DNA of 64,000 bases from Mytilus trossulus (taxonomy: Eukaryota > Mollusca > Bivalvia > Mytilida > Mytilidae): assembly GCF_036588685.1 (NCBI RefSeq), contig NC_086377.1:72732283-72796282 (forward strand), read 5' to 3'. The stretch's first letter is position 1. Each line of letters starts with the position of its first letter. The notes beneath the pieces are model-generated. The model saw nothing but the letters and a program-made list of their open reading frames with translations, had not been told where the DNA came from and did no database searches. The position numbers and the translations under genes were made by a program. Of this stretch, positions 1 to 11,344 are shown piece after piece.

Positions 1-334
1 TATTTTGTTTGTGGTTTGAATTCAATAATTTCGGTACATTTCAAATATGTCTTAATTGTCGGTATAGTCGAGTTAATGGTGGAACGTGTATACGGATTTT
101 GTTATATGTTGTGGTTTATCATGCTTGTTTACTGTTTGGTCTTATGTGATTTTGCCTTATATGCAACTTATTTATTTTTTTATTTTCCATGTGTATGTAA
201 AAGTATAAAAAAAAACGCATCATTTATATAATTTTAAATTCAAAGCAACTACCTGTACCTGATTAATTGGTTTATTCATAGTTTTGAGTTGGGAGAAAAA
301 ACGACATTGTAAAACAATACAAATAATAACCACA
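1..334. other. AT-rich sequence, nothing recognised
   Basis: T-rich single-copy-looking DNA. The 71-codon frame at 16-231 has low-complexity hydrophobic composition and no motif; I do not call it a gene. Confidence 0.5.
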
Positions 335-1065
335 TTATGAACACAAGCTCAAACACGAGAACACACGAGACCAACACGAGACCAAACACAAGCTCAAACG
401 CGAGATCTAACACAAGATCAAACACAAGCTCAAACACGAGCCCAGCACAAGATAAAACACGATATCAACCATACGTGCAAACATTAGATAAAACACAAGC
501 TCAAACATGAGATCACACACGAGACCAACTCAAGATCAAACAAAAGATCAACCACAAGCTCAAACACGAGATCAACACGAAATCAAACACAAGGTCAAAC
601 ACGAGATCAAACACAAGCTAAAACACGAGACAAACTGTAGATCAACAAAAAATACAAACATTAGATAAAACACAAGCTAAAAAATGAGATCAACACGAAA
701 TCAAACACCAGCTCAAACACGAGATCAAACACAAGCTAAAACACAAAACCAACACTAGACCAAACACAAGTTCAAACACGAGAACAATACGAGATCAAAC
801 ACAAGCTAAAACACAAAACCAACACTAGACCAAACACAAGTTCAAACACGAGAACAACACGAAATCAAACACAAGCTCAAACTTGATATCAAACACAAGC
901 TAAAACACAAGCTCAAATACGAGAACAACACTAAATCAAACACAAGCTCAGACACGAGAACAGTACGAGATCAAAACACGAGATCAACCACAAGCTTAAA
1001 CATTAGATAAACACAAGCTCAAACATGAGATCAAACACAAGCAAAAACACGAGACCAACAGTCAG
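335..1065. repeat. Degenerate 24-bp minisatellite, copy 1
   Basis: Imperfect tandem units of about 24 bp built from alternating half-units like AACACAAGCTC and AAACACGAGATC. Units vary by indels and substitutions (CCAACACGAGACC, AACATTAGATAA). The same family recurs at 13965-14365, so the array has been copied or seeded twice within 14 kb. Confidence 0.85.
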
Positions 1066-1288
1066 TCAACTGGTTAAACCGTATTGCGTTAGATGACAGT
1101 TTTATGCGTTTTAGAAATATTCATAAAACAGTTTCTATGACAAACCTCTGAAAAAAAAGCACAATCGTTTGCAGAAATACGAAATTCATATTTAATTACA
1201 AAAATGTTAGCTGGAATACCAAATTCATCAGGAGATAAGTGCGTCGAATTCGAAAATGACTTTAGTGCACGTGATGTCTACGTACATG
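1066..1288. other. Left flank of the LTR element, unassigned
   Basis: No gene or repeat recognised. It ends in CATG (1285-1288), one copy of the target duplication of the LTR retrotransposon. Confidence 0.4.
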
Positions 1289-2537
1289 TGTGGTAGAGTG
1301 GATTTTCTGCCATTTACACTGGATGCATTGATTATATTATATGTACTAATTCTAAATATCTCTTGCAGATGATTTATTGAAGTAGGTGATTCGTTTGCAA
1401 TCTACTTGTGATTAGGTCTTATTTTATTGGTCATTGGTGGTCTTGTGATATTATATAGAGGGAATTCAAATTAAATGGCTGGTCAATTTTGGTCTTTGTT
1501 TACAAAAGTTTAAATAGTTTAATTATTTAGTATCCAGACTTTGTAGTTACTTTTCATAGAAGGATTGAATCCTTCAGTGATCTTGGATACATTTATTTTC
1601 AGTCAGGAACCACAAATATAGCATATTTTGGTAAGTTACATTTATTTACATTGAGAGCCTTTGTTCTGACAGATGGATGAAGCATGAATCCTGATTATGA
1701 TATTTCAATAACATGTAAGGTAAAAGTAAGTTTCCCCAATGTCCAAGTGAGTGTGAGATTTTAGTTTGAGAGATGATTATATGATTTGCTTGTTTTGAGA
1801 GCTTTTGTGTATTCGCTGTACGGGTGAGTTTGATTTATTTTAACAGTGACCTTGACCTATGTTATGGTATTGTCAATAATGACGTAGACATTTAAATGTA
1901 AACAAGTCAGATGATATTATGTTTGTTTATAATTGAAAGTAACTTTTTGTAAAGATTTATTTGTTTAATAGAATCTTGTACTTATAACTATATTATTGAT
2001 TTCAGATAATGATATTATGTATTGACCATAGATCCATGATATATTGATCTGTATAAGGACACTAGGATAGAAGTTAAATAGTGTAGCTGTTGATGTTATA
2101 TATTGTACAAACTCAGTTCCACAAATTGGTGAGTTTACTTAACTGTGTAAATCGATTGCATTTGTATTTTATTTATGTTTACCTGTATAACTTGACTATG
2201 ACAGATATTTCATTGTCACTTTGGAAATATTACACTGGGATTATCTTCCCTGATTATGAACATTCAAGCTAGATTCACATGAAGTTAAATATTTATATTT
2301 GTATTGGTTATAAATGATTATTCGTTTATATTATATTATAAAGACAGTGTATACGAAGCTCAAATTATCTGTAATGGTAATTTGATGAAGTTATTGTTTA
2401 TTGTTTGTAAATTTACATTTTGATATTGTCAAATCGTATACCGTTTGTATAGAATGTATGATGTTTGTATTTATTCAGTCAGATCGATTGAGAGAAACGG
2501 TTATGAGTTCAAAGGTTAAAATATAGGATGTTTTAAC

Positions 2538-2545
2538 TATATAAG
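2538..2545 (+). promoter_or_regulatory. TATA-like box in 5' LTR
   Basis: TATATAAG about 160 bp upstream of AATAAA (2702-2707), placed as expected for an LTR promoter preceding R. The 3' LTR carries the same motif at 10981-10988. Assigned by motif and position only. Confidence 0.45.
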
Positions 2546-2701
2546 AACATGTGAACTGAAATGATAATAGAAGTGTAATAGACTAGTACTTTAAGCTTTT
2601 GAATTGTATCGTTTATTTTAATATCTTTACCATTGTTTATTTGTTATTCCAGGGTTAGTGTATGTAATTGTAAGATGAATGCATGTGATGTACAATTGAT
2701 G

Positions 2702-2707
2702 AATAAA
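2702..2707 (+). promoter_or_regulatory. Polyadenylation signal in 5' LTR
   Basis: AATAAA, 60 bp before the LTR end; the equivalent in the 3' LTR (11145-11150) would serve the genomic transcript. Confidence 0.5.
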
Positions 2708-2768
2708 GAACCCTATGACTCAGATGACTTAGTTATATATGATGAAGCAGAAAATTAGACTTTTACAA

Positions 2769-2786
2769 TGGCGTCCACGTTAATGG
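2769..2786 (+). promoter_or_regulatory. Primer binding site candidate
   Basis: TGGCGTCCACG begins two bases after the LTR end. TGG is the complement of a tRNA CCA end. The tRNA 3' end implied (...CGTGGACGCCA) resembles, but does not exactly match, eukaryotic tRNA-Asn ends as I remember them; primer identity is unresolved. Confidence 0.55.
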
Positions 2787-4098
2787 TTTATTCCAAGGAT
2801 GGATCTTCACAGTGGAAGCTGAAATGACTTAAATTTTGTATTAAATATTACTTGCTGATATTTTATAAATTGATTTATAAATATAAATTTGACTTTAGAT
2901 ATTCAGTTTGTGAATAATGAATATGGCCTGAAAGTAAATTAGTACATTGTATATCTGATTGGTATTATTTGTTAAGATACTAAAAACACTTGAATTTGTA
3001 ACAAAAGAAGACTCTTATATCTTGAATTGAACATTTGATAGAATATTGCATAAACTTTGGTTAATTTGTTTGTATATTGTGTATCTTGTGTAGATAATTA
3101 TTTTTTATTAAACTTATTTATTTTGAAACCAGTAAATTTTTTTAAATTACTTTATTGAAAACTTATTCAAATTTTTTTATTTTGAATTCTTTTGGAATTT
3201 ATTCTGAGATTTAACTTACTGTTTTGGAATTTTTCTGAAATTGGATAATTACAGTTTTTGGCATTAAAAGTAGTTTGATAAGTAAAATTGCACATTCATA
3301 GATTTGAAGGTAGTTTCAGTTTGCATACTGAATATAGTATTATTATATAATTGTAACTTATAGTTTGACATTTGTAATTATAATACAAAGGTCATTGTTA
3401 AATAAAGATTTCCCTTTGAGAGAGAGCTATCCCATCCCCATAGCACACACACACACATACTCATATTTAAAAAGAGACAAGGTAAGATCTACACAATGAA
3501 CACAAGTTAGTACAAGGAACTCTATGAGACATTAGCATCATTAGTTGAATACATAGTAGGTATACTCAGTACTCAGTAGGTACATAGATAGTAGATTGGA
3601 GTTAGGTATTTAGAGTTTTACATCAGTTTGGGTATGTAAGTTTAGGTTAGTAGTGTTGTTAGATACATAGGTGCATATATAGAAGTACACTGTTGTAAGT
3701 ATAGTACAAGTAGTATTTATTTCTTAGAGCAGATAGGATACTATAGTAAAGGTTAGTATAGTGCATAGAGTTTAGTTGGTGTTGTATTGTCAGTCTATTG
3801 GTTGGTTGAGTTTTGCCTTGGTTAGTTGTTTGGTGGTTTGGCATATGTGTTAGGTTATAAGCCTAACATATCTTCAAGGTAAATCAGGTATTATATATAT
3901 ATGTGATCACACAATGGTAGGTATTCAGTTTGTGTGATTGAAGATACAGTGACCGACTGGTGAGTGATACTTATATATATACTTTTCACATTGATATTAA
4001 TCATTTTTTTAAATTGCAGGTACATTAATTAATTTGTTGATTTATTCAATCTCTTTCAGAAAACTTATTACATTAAGGTAAGTATCAGGATACGCATC
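2787..4098 (+). other. Long 5' leader of the gypsy element
   Basis: About 1.3 kb of untranslated leader, AT-rich, with a short CA run near 3444-3455. It ends with a splice-like arrangement: pyrimidine-rich tract plus CAG at 4057-4059, and the donor-like AAG/GTAAGTAT at 4075-4084, 15-20 nt before the gag start codon. Confidence 0.6.
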
Positions 4099-7000
4099 AT
4101 GTCTGAGGAATTGACCGAACAGGATATACAAAACATCGTTAGAGCTTTTAAGGATATGAAAGTCAAACCGAATGCAGATACAACTGATGCATTTAAGAAT
4201 TGGATGAAGGAATTTTCCACGTCAAAGATGGACGATGTATTATATATGCCATACATACCGAAGTTACCTATCTTTTCCGGAGATGACAAAGGAGATGATG
4301 TTTCATACGATCTTTGGAGATATCAAGTAGCATGTCTTATCAAGGAAAATTACCGACATGAGATCATAGCTCAAGCCATCAGACGTTCTGTTCATGGAGA
4401 AGCTAGTCGAATCGTTATGCGATTAGGAGTTGAAGCAACAGTTGATGATGTCATAGACAGAATGGATTGTATTTTTGGATCTGTAGATGTAAAAGAAGTT
4501 CTTCTTGCCCAGTTTTACACAGCATGTCAAGGAGCCGACGAGGATGTATCATCATGGGGTTGTAGACTAGAGGAAATTCTTAATAAAGCACTACAACGAG
4601 GAAAGATTTACGAACAAGATACGGATGATATGCTTAGATCAAAATTTTGGAAAGGATTACGACCTGAACTACGAAAGGTTTCCATACACAAGTTTGACCG
4701 TATTAAAGAATTCAACCAATTATTGATATCTATGAGAGAAATAGAAGAGCAACATCGTCAAGATAGCATTATTAAGATAAAGAGCAGTACATCTTTACCT
4801 GACAAAGAGAACATAACATCAGATGAAACAACAGAGCTGAAGGCTATGGTTCAGAAACTAACTGCACAGTTACAGGAAAAAGAAACTCGAACAGCAACTC
4901 ACACCAAGAATCCGAGCTCAACTACAACATTTATTCCGGACGAAACTATAATTCATCGACCGAATGACAGAAACATACGGAGAAAAAGCGATAAAGGAGA
5001 TAGTATATGTTGGAGATGCGGACAACAAGGTCATATAGCAGTAGGATGCAGAGTAAGATTGGACAATTCAAGGAAAGTACAACATGCTTTGAATTTTCAA
5101 CAAGTAACCTTCGAGGAACAACACATTAGTTCAAGCTTGACTACAAAGGAACAACGGATAGCAGGTACGGCAAATGAGGTTACAGTTTTCTTGAATGGAA
5201 TGAAAACACAAGGATTGTTAGACACTGGATCGACTGTATCTACCATGAGCGAGGATTTTTACAACAAACACTGCTCAGCAATGCCATTAGAACAACTATC
5301 AGGACTATTAAAGATTGAATGTGCAGACGGCTTACAACTACCGTATTTAGGATATGTAGAGGCAGAACTTCAACTGGAAGGAATTACTACACCTTACATG
5401 AACACATATCCAGGATTATTTCTCGTAGTTCCAGACAGCGATTATAATTCTACTACACCCTTGCTTATAGGAACTAACATCTTAAGTTCAGTTATGGAGG
5501 ATATCAGTAAAGCAATTGGGCCAAGGTATTTACAGGATACAAATCTTTATACGCCGTGGTACCTCGCATTCAGATGCCTTACATTAAGGAACCATGAATT
5601 GGAAAAACAACACAATAGATTAGCTATAGTCAAATCAGCAGAGATGAAATCAATAACAATACCGCCGAATACAGAAGTTGTCATAAAAGGATATATGGAC
5701 AAGAAACTAGAATACCCAACAAGTTGTGCATTACTTCACGCTACAAGAAAAACATCACTTTCAACTGATCTTGACATTGTACCAGCTATAGTCAACTACA
5801 ACCGTCATCGTAAAGAACCAATACTAGTACGGATATCAAACATAACAACTAGAACAGTAACCGTAGCACCAAGATCGATTATTTGCGAGTTGCAACCAGT
5901 CAGCATTGAAGAGTTACCACCAACCGAGAAATCAGACGTACCTGATATTTTAGATATAGTCAAACTACCAACTGAAATACTAGAGGATGATGAACTGGAT
6001 AGAGGAAAAGATTTGTTAAATAGATTTAAGGATATATTTTCAACAGGAGATACTGACATTGGACACACATCAGCAGTCAAACACCGAATTGACTTAGTAG
6101 ATAACAGACCTTTTAAACAACGTCATCGCCGAATTCCGCCGTTAATGATTGATGAAGTTAGGAACCATCTACGTCAACTGTTATCAGCTGGAATTATAAG
6201 ACGATCTCATTCACCGTGGTCTTCGAATGTGGTACTTGTAAGAAAGAAGGATGGAAGCTTAAGAATGTGCGTCGACTACCGTCAGCTGAATGATATCACC
6301 ATTAAAGATTCTTACGCTTTACCACGCATAGAGGAGATTCTTGATTCTTTAGGAGGGAACACTTTTTATACTGTCTTAGACATGAAGAGTGGTTACCATC
6401 AGGTGGAAGTATTAGAGGAGCACAAAGAGAGAACAGCCTTTACCGTTGGACCACTAGGATTTTTTGAATATAATAGGTTACCATTCGGATTGGCAAATTC
6501 CCCTGCAACATACCAACGATTAATGGAAGAATGCTTGGGAGATCTTCACACCAAGATTTGTTTCATCTACCTGGATGATTTAATTATCTTTTCCAAGACC
6601 GTAGACGAGCATTTCGATAGACTAGAGAGAATATTCCAGAGATTAAGAGAAGTTGGACTGAAGCTGTCGCCAAAGAAATGTTCCTTATTCCAACAGAGAG
6701 TAAAGTATATAGGCCATATTGTGTCAGCTAAAGGCATTGAACCGGATCCAGAGAAGATCGACAAGGTTATGAACTGGCCAAGACCTACAAATCCAGAGGA
6801 AGTAAGACAGTTTTTAGGTTTTGTGGGATACTATAGGAAATTTGTAAGAGATTTCTCCAAGAAAGCCAGACCATTGACAGATTTGATGCCATCAACATCT
6901 AACAAGAAAGGAAAAGGAAAGAAAGGACAAAAGAAAACATCAGTAGAAGTGAAACCATGGCACTGGGATAAAGAACAAGAAGACGCATTTCAGGAACTGA

Positions 7001-9564
7001 GACACCATTTATCTAACCCACCAGTATTAGGATTCCCAGAGTACCAGAATCCATTTGAACTACATACGGATGCTTGCTTAACTGGATTAGGAGCAGTTTT
7101 ATACCAACTACAAGAAGGTAAAAAGCGTGTCATTGCTTACGCTAGCCGTGGTCTTTCGAAGTCTGAGAGGAATTACCCTGTACACAAGCTGGAATTTTTA
7201 GCGTTACGATGGGCCATTTGTGACAAATTCAACGATTATCTGTATGGAGCCAAATTTACTGTACTTACAGACAACAACCCGCTGACCTATGTTTTGTCTT
7301 CAGCCAAGTTAGATGCAACAGGGCATAGGTGGATAGCAGCTTTATCAGCTTTTGATTTCGATATCAAGTACCGACCAGGAAAGCAGAACACAGATGCAGA
7401 TGCCTTATCGAGACTACCTGCATTACTTCAACGCCAGGAATGCACACCAGATGAAAGTTATAGCCATATCAGCGAGATCAGCAAGATACCTATTACATCG
7501 GTTAAGGCTATATGCAGTTTACTTCAACGACAACCATACATTGAATCTTTGGCAAAATCTACTAATGTAATGGAGGATATAGATATCATAGGAACAGATG
7601 AAAAAGTAGATATTAGGAGAGAACAACTAAGAGACCCCGTTATACGATACTGGATAGACAACGTTATGAAGAAGAAGTCACCACGAAAAGAAGATATTCC
7701 GGCAGTACCGTTTCATCGTTTACTCCATTCAAACTTCAACAGACTTATATTGAAAGATGGAATATTATTTAGAAGAACAACAGTAGATGGAGAATCGAAA
7801 GATCAGTTAATTCTGCCAGCATCTCAGATTAAGACCGTTTTGAATTACCTGCATAACAACATGGGTCATCAAGGTCGAGACCGCACAACATCGCTTGTTA
7901 AAGATAGATACTTTTGGAGTGGAATGCATAAAGACATAGAGGAATGGATTCAACGTTGTCCAAGATGTTTGAAGAGGAAAAGATTACCGAATGATAAAGC
8001 ACCACTCAAGAGTATAAAAACATCACAACCACAAGAAATTGTTTGCATGGACTTTTTAACACTAGAAACATCAAAAGGAGGATACCACCATGTACTTGTA
8101 ATCACGGATCATTTCACGCGGTATGCACAAGCCATTCCAACAAAGAACATGTCAGCTAAAACAACAGCGGAAGCCTTTTTCAACAACTATGTGATCCATT
8201 ATGGTCTTCCTCAAAGAATACACTCAGACCAAGGAGGAAATTTTGAAAGTCGACTTCTTAAGGAATTATGTGAACTTACAGGAATTAAGAAATCGAGAAC
8301 GACGCCTTACCATCCGATGGGAAACGGCCAGTGTGAAAGGTTCAACAGAACACTTCTGAACATGTTAGGCACACTGCAAAATGATCAAAAGAGCAACTGG
8401 AAACAATACCTAGGTCCAATTGTCCATGCATACAACTGCACTAAACAGGATACTACTGGATATTCACCATTTTCATTAATGTTTGGACGAGAACCTCGAC
8501 TTCCAATAGATACTGTTTTTGGAATTGAGAACATCACTACTCAGAAAAACACGACAAAGTATGTTGAACAACTGAAAGATAGACTACGAAAATCTTACGA
8601 GCTTGCATTACGATCTGCAGAGAAAGCACAATCTAGACAAAAGAAAGGATACGATGAAAAGATCAGAGGAGCCGTATTGAATACAGGAGATAGAGTACTC
8701 GTTAAGATTTTAGCATTCGAAGGAAAACATAAGCTTTCTGATAGATGGGAAAACGATCCTTACATCATATTGGAACAACCAAACTCGGAGATACCAGTTT
8801 TCGTAGTGAGAAAAGAGAATGGTGAAGGGAGAAAGAGAACTTTACATCGCAACTTGTTGCTACCAATTGGTTCCGTCTCCATGGATGAACAAGAACCGGA
8901 AGATACACCACAACCAAAACCCAGATTAAGACCCAGGAAAGAGACTAAACCAGTACCAAAACCAAGAACGACAAGAAGAGAACCTTTGACAAAGGATCCA
9001 CAGCCTCCAGCCAGTATTTCATCAGATACTGACAGTGAAAGCGAGGATGAGTCTTTCATGATTTTGATTACACAGCCTACTGACGACACAGATATTAGCA
9101 CTAACAGTGATGATGATGATAATTCTGAAGAACCAGTAGCTGAAGTCTATGAACCGCAGACTGACGGAGATCAGCAGGGTGTCATAGGACAAGAGGAAAC
9201 TGAAGATACGGAGGACGCTCCTTCTTCTAATGAGACAGAAGATTCAGTTTCGGAACAACCAGAGGAAGCAGTTATCACTGAAGAAGTAGAACTTGAGGAA
9301 GCTGTTTCTTCGGATGAACCTGGGCAAGAAGATGAACAAGATGAACAAGATGAAATACAAGACATTCCACGAAGATCTGTCCGCACGAAAACATCAACAG
9401 CAACAACGAAATATAAGGACTTTGTGTGTAAACAGATTCAGCCTAATACAGATTGGTTAATAAGGGCACAGTTTTTGAAGGATGCTGTATCCAGTGGAGT
9501 ATTCAGAGGATCTGAAGATAGAGTTAAAGATGCCTTACTGAAGATTGTCACTGATACAGGTTAG
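4099..9564 (+). CDS. gag-pol: Gag-Pol polyprotein of Ty3/gypsy element
   Basis: One uninterrupted 1821-codon frame, so no Gag/Pol frameshift is needed. Domains by residue: Gag capsid-like N-terminus; CCHC zinc knuckle from C304 (CWRCGQQGHIAVGC); aspartic protease DTGS at 375-378; RT with YLDD at 824-827; RNase H with first catalytic Asp about 991; integrase HHCC zinc finger (H1253, H1257, C1287, C1290); DDE core D1318, D1377, E1413 (35 residues between the last two); then a GPY/F-like segment and an acidic tail of about 180 residues rich in Glu/Asp ending in a basic RRSVRTKT stretch. It would make virus-like particles, reverse-transcribe element RNA and integrate the copy. The ATG at 4099 is the first in frame and precedes Gag. 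All visible catalytic residues are present. The acidic C-terminal extension is the least typical part. Confidence 0.95.
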   Translation: MSEELTEQDIQNIVRAFKDMKVKPNADTTDAFKNWMKEFSTSKMDDVLYMPYIPKLPIFSGDDKGDDVSYDLWRYQVACLIKENYRHEIIAQAIRRSVHGEASRIVMRLGVEATVDDVIDRMDCIFGSVDVKEVLLAQFYTACQGADEDVSSWGCRLEEILNKALQRGKIYEQDTDDMLRSKFWKGLRPELRKVSIHKFDRIKEFNQLLISMREIEEQHRQDSIIKIKSSTSLPDKENITSDETTELKAMVQKLTAQLQEKETRTATHTKNPSSTTTFIPDETIIHRPNDRNIRRKSDKGDSICWRCGQQGHIAVGCRVRLDNSRKVQHALNFQQVTFEEQHISSSLTTKEQRIAGTANEVTVFLNGMKTQGLLDTGSTVSTMSEDFYNKHCSAMPLEQLSGLLKIECADGLQLPYLGYVEAELQLEGITTPYMNTYPGLFLVVPDSDYNSTTPLLIGTNILSSVMEDISKAIGPRYLQDTNLYTPWYLAFRCLTLRNHELEKQHNRLAIVKSAEMKSITIPPNTEVVIKGYMDKKLEYPTSCALLHATRKTSLSTDLDIVPAIVNYNRHRKEPILVRISNITTRTVTVAPRSIICELQPVSIEELPPTEKSDVPDILDIVKLPTEILEDDELDRGKDLLNRFKDIFSTGDTDIGHTSAVKHRIDLVDNRPFKQRHRRIPPLMIDEVRNHLRQLLSAGIIRRSHSPWSSNVVLVRKKDGSLRMCVDYRQLNDITIKDSYALPRIEEILDSLGGNTFYTVLDMKSGYHQVEVLEEHKERTAFTVGPLGFFEYNRLPFGLANSPATYQRLMEECLGDLHTKICFIYLDDLIIFSKTVDEHFDRLERIFQRLREVGLKLSPKKCSLFQQRVKYIGHIVSAKGIEPDPEKIDKVMNWPRPTNPEEVRQFLGFVGYYRKFVRDFSKKARPLTDLMPSTSNKKGKGKKGQKKTSVEVKPWHWDKEQEDAFQELRHHLSNPPVLGFPEYQNPFELHTDACLTGLGAVLYQLQEGKKRVIAYASRGLSKSERNYPVHKLEFLALRWAICDKFNDYLYGAKFTVLTDNNPLTYVLSSAKLDATGHRWIAALSAFDFDIKYRPGKQNTDADALSRLPALLQRQECTPDESYSHISEISKIPITSVKAICSLLQRQPYIESLAKSTNVMEDIDIIGTDEKVDIRREQLRDPVIRYWIDNVMKKKSPRKEDIPAVPFHRLLHSNFNRLILKDGILFRRTTVDGESKDQLILPASQIKTVLNYLHNNMGHQGRDRTTSLVKDRYFWSGMHKDIEEWIQRCPRCLKRKRLPNDKAPLKSIKTSQPQEIVCMDFLTLETSKGGYHHVLVITDHFTRYAQAIPTKNMSAKTTAEAFFNNYVIHYGLPQRIHSDQGGNFESRLLKELCELTGIKKSRTTPYHPMGNGQCERFNRTLLNMLGTLQNDQKSNWKQYLGPIVHAYNCTKQDTTGYSPFSLMFGREPRLPIDTVFGIENITTQKNTTKYVEQLKDRLRKSYELALRSAEKAQSRQKKGYDEKIRGAVLNTGDRVLVKILAFEGKHKLSDRWENDPYIILEQPNSEIPVFVVRKENGEGRKRTLHRNLLLPIGSVSMDEQEPEDTPQPKPRLRPRKETKPVPKPRTTRREPLTKDPQPPASISSDTDSESEDESFMILITQPTDDTDISTNSDDDDNSEEPVAEVYEPQTDGDQQGVIGQEETEDTEDAPSSNETEDSVSEQPEEAVITEEVELEEAVSSDEPGQEDEQDEQDEIQDIPRRSVRTKTSTATTKYKDFVCKQIQPNTDWLIRAQFLKDAVSSGVFRGSEDRVKDALLKIVTDTG

Positions 9565-9731
9565 TATTCCCTATTATATGTTCATGTTTTTATATTTATT
9601 TATTTATCTATTTTTTTATTTAGTCGACGAGGACGTCTCTTTCTCTCAAGACCAGGGGGAGAGAGTTATATAGTTTATATTTTAGGTTGACGAGGAGTTG
9701 ACGAGGACGTCATTTGCGACCAGGGGGAGGA
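9565..9731 (+). promoter_or_regulatory. 3' untranslated region with duplicated polypurine tract
   Basis: Two related blocks, each GACGAGGACGTC followed by CCAGGGGGAG: the first at 9625-9666, the second at 9699-9731. Only the second (CCAGGGGGAGGA, 9720-9731) abuts the 3' LTR and is the expected plus-strand primer; the first is a tandem duplicate about 70 bp upstream. Confidence 0.8.
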
Positions 9732-11210
9732 TGTGGTAGAGTGGATTTTCTGCCATTTACACTGGATGCATTGATTATATTATATGTACTAATTCTAAAT
9801 ATCTCTTGCAGATGATTTATTGAAGTAGGTGATTCGTTTGCAATTTACTTGTGATTAGGTCTTATTTTATTGGTCATTGGTGGTCTTGTGATATTATATA
9901 GAGGGAATTCAAATTAAATGGCTGGTCAATTTTGGTCTTTGTTTACAAAAGTTTAAATAGTTTAATTATTTAGTATCCAGACTTTGTAGTTACTTTTCAT
10001 AGAAGGATTGAATCCTTCAGTGATCTTGGATACATTTATTTTCAGTCAGGAACCACAAATATAGCATATTTTGGTAAGTTACATTTATTTACATTGAGAG
10101 CCTTTGTTCTGACAGATGGATGAAGCATGAATCCTGATTATGATATTTCAATAACATGTAAGGTAAAAGTAAGTTTCCCCAATGTCCAAGTGAGTGTGAG
10201 ATTTTAGTTTGAGAGATGATTATATGATTTGCTTGTTTTGAGAGCTTTTGTGTATTCGCTGTACGGGTGAGTTTGATTTATTTTAACAGTGACCTTGACC
10301 TATGTTATGGTATTGTCAATAATGACGTAGACATTTAAATGTAAACAAGTCAGATGATATTATGTTTGTTTATAATTGAAAGTAACTTTTTGTAAAGATT
10401 TATTTGTTTAATAGAATCTTGTACTTATAACTATATTATTGATTTCAGATAATGATATTATGTATTGACCATAGATCCATGATATATTGATCTGTATAAG
10501 GACACTAGGATAGAAGTTAAATAGTGTAGCTGTTGATGTTATATATTGTACAAACTCAGTTCCACAAATTGGTGAGTTTACTTAACTGTGTAAATCGATT
10601 GCATTTGTATTTTATTTATGTTTACCTGTATAACTTGACTATGACAGATATTTCATTGTCACTTTGGAAATATTACACTGGGATTATCTTCCCTGATTAT
10701 GAACATTCAAGCTAGATTCACATGAAGTTAAATATTTATATTTGTATTGGTTATAAATGATTATTCGTTTATATTATATTATAAAGACAGTGTATACGAA
10801 GCTCAAATTATCTGTAATGGTAATTTGATGAAGTTATTGTTTATTGTTTGTAAATTTACATTTTGATATTGTCAAATCGTATACCGTTTGTATAGAATGT
10901 ATGATGTTTGTATTTATTCAGTCAGATCGATTGAGAGAAACGGTTATGAGTTCAAAGGTTAAAATATAGGATGTTTTAACTATATAAGAACATGTGAACT
11001 GAAATGATAATAGAAGTGTAATAGACTAGTACTTTAAGCTTTTGAATTGTATCGTTTATTTTAATATCTTTACCATTGTTTATTTGTTATTCCAGGGTTA
11101 GTGTATGTAATTGTAAGATGAATGCATGTGATGTACAATTGATGAATAAAGAACCCTATGACTCAGATGACTTAGTTATATATGATGAAGCAGAAAATTA
11201 GACTTTTACA
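9732..11210 (+). repeat. 3' LTR
   Basis: Copy of 1289-2767, followed by CATG (target duplication). TATA-like box at 10981-10988 and AATAAA at 11145-11150. Confidence 0.95.
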
Positions 11211-11344
11211 CATGCATGTTGTTCCTGCATTTGCACTTTAGAGCTGCGAGAGTTGTGGTGGGATATTATTATCGAGAATTTTTCGCTTCAACTTTATTTT
11301 GAACTTAGGGAATATGACGATGAGGATATATATCAAAAAGTAAA

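Larger units (their letters stand above)
1289..2767 (+). repeat. 5' LTR
   Basis: 1479 bp and collinear with 9732-11210 at a constant offset of 8443. TG...CA termini. It carries a TATA-like box at 2538-2545 and AATAAA at 2702-2707, so U3 is long and R/U5 short. The 60-codon frame at 2090-2272 recurs in the other LTR and is not a supported gene. Confidence 0.95.
1289..11210 (+). mobile_element. Full-length Ty3/gypsy LTR retrotransposon
   Basis: A 9.92-kb element with two 1479-bp LTRs starting TGTGGTAG and ending TTTTACA, a primer-binding-site candidate one base after the 5' LTR, a single Gag-Pol frame at 4099-9564, and a purine tract abutting the 3' LTR. CATG flanks both sides (1285-1288 and 11211-11214); since the LTR ends in A, the duplication may be 4 bp (CATG) or 5 bp (ACATG). 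The domain order protease, RT, RNase H, integrase is that of Ty3/gypsy (Metaviridae-type) elements. By eye I found one difference between the LTRs (C at 1402, T at 9845). That, with the uninterrupted ORF, implies recent insertion and possible activity. No chromodomain or env-like ORF was found. Confidence 0.95.

Noticed and set aside
1284-1288. 5-bp versus 4-bp target duplication at the gypsy element
   Set aside because: ACATG can be read as a 5-bp duplication only by taking the final A from the LTR; undecidable from one copy, so I report CATG and note the ambiguity.
2090-2272. 60-codon ORF in LTR (also 10533-10715)
   Set aside because: Present twice only because LTRs are duplicated; no motif or coding signal.
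5805-6080. Antisense ORFs within gag-pol (also 8760-9101, 9171-9386)
   Set aside because: Shadows of the real frame; Ser-rich peptides opposite acidic coding sequence.
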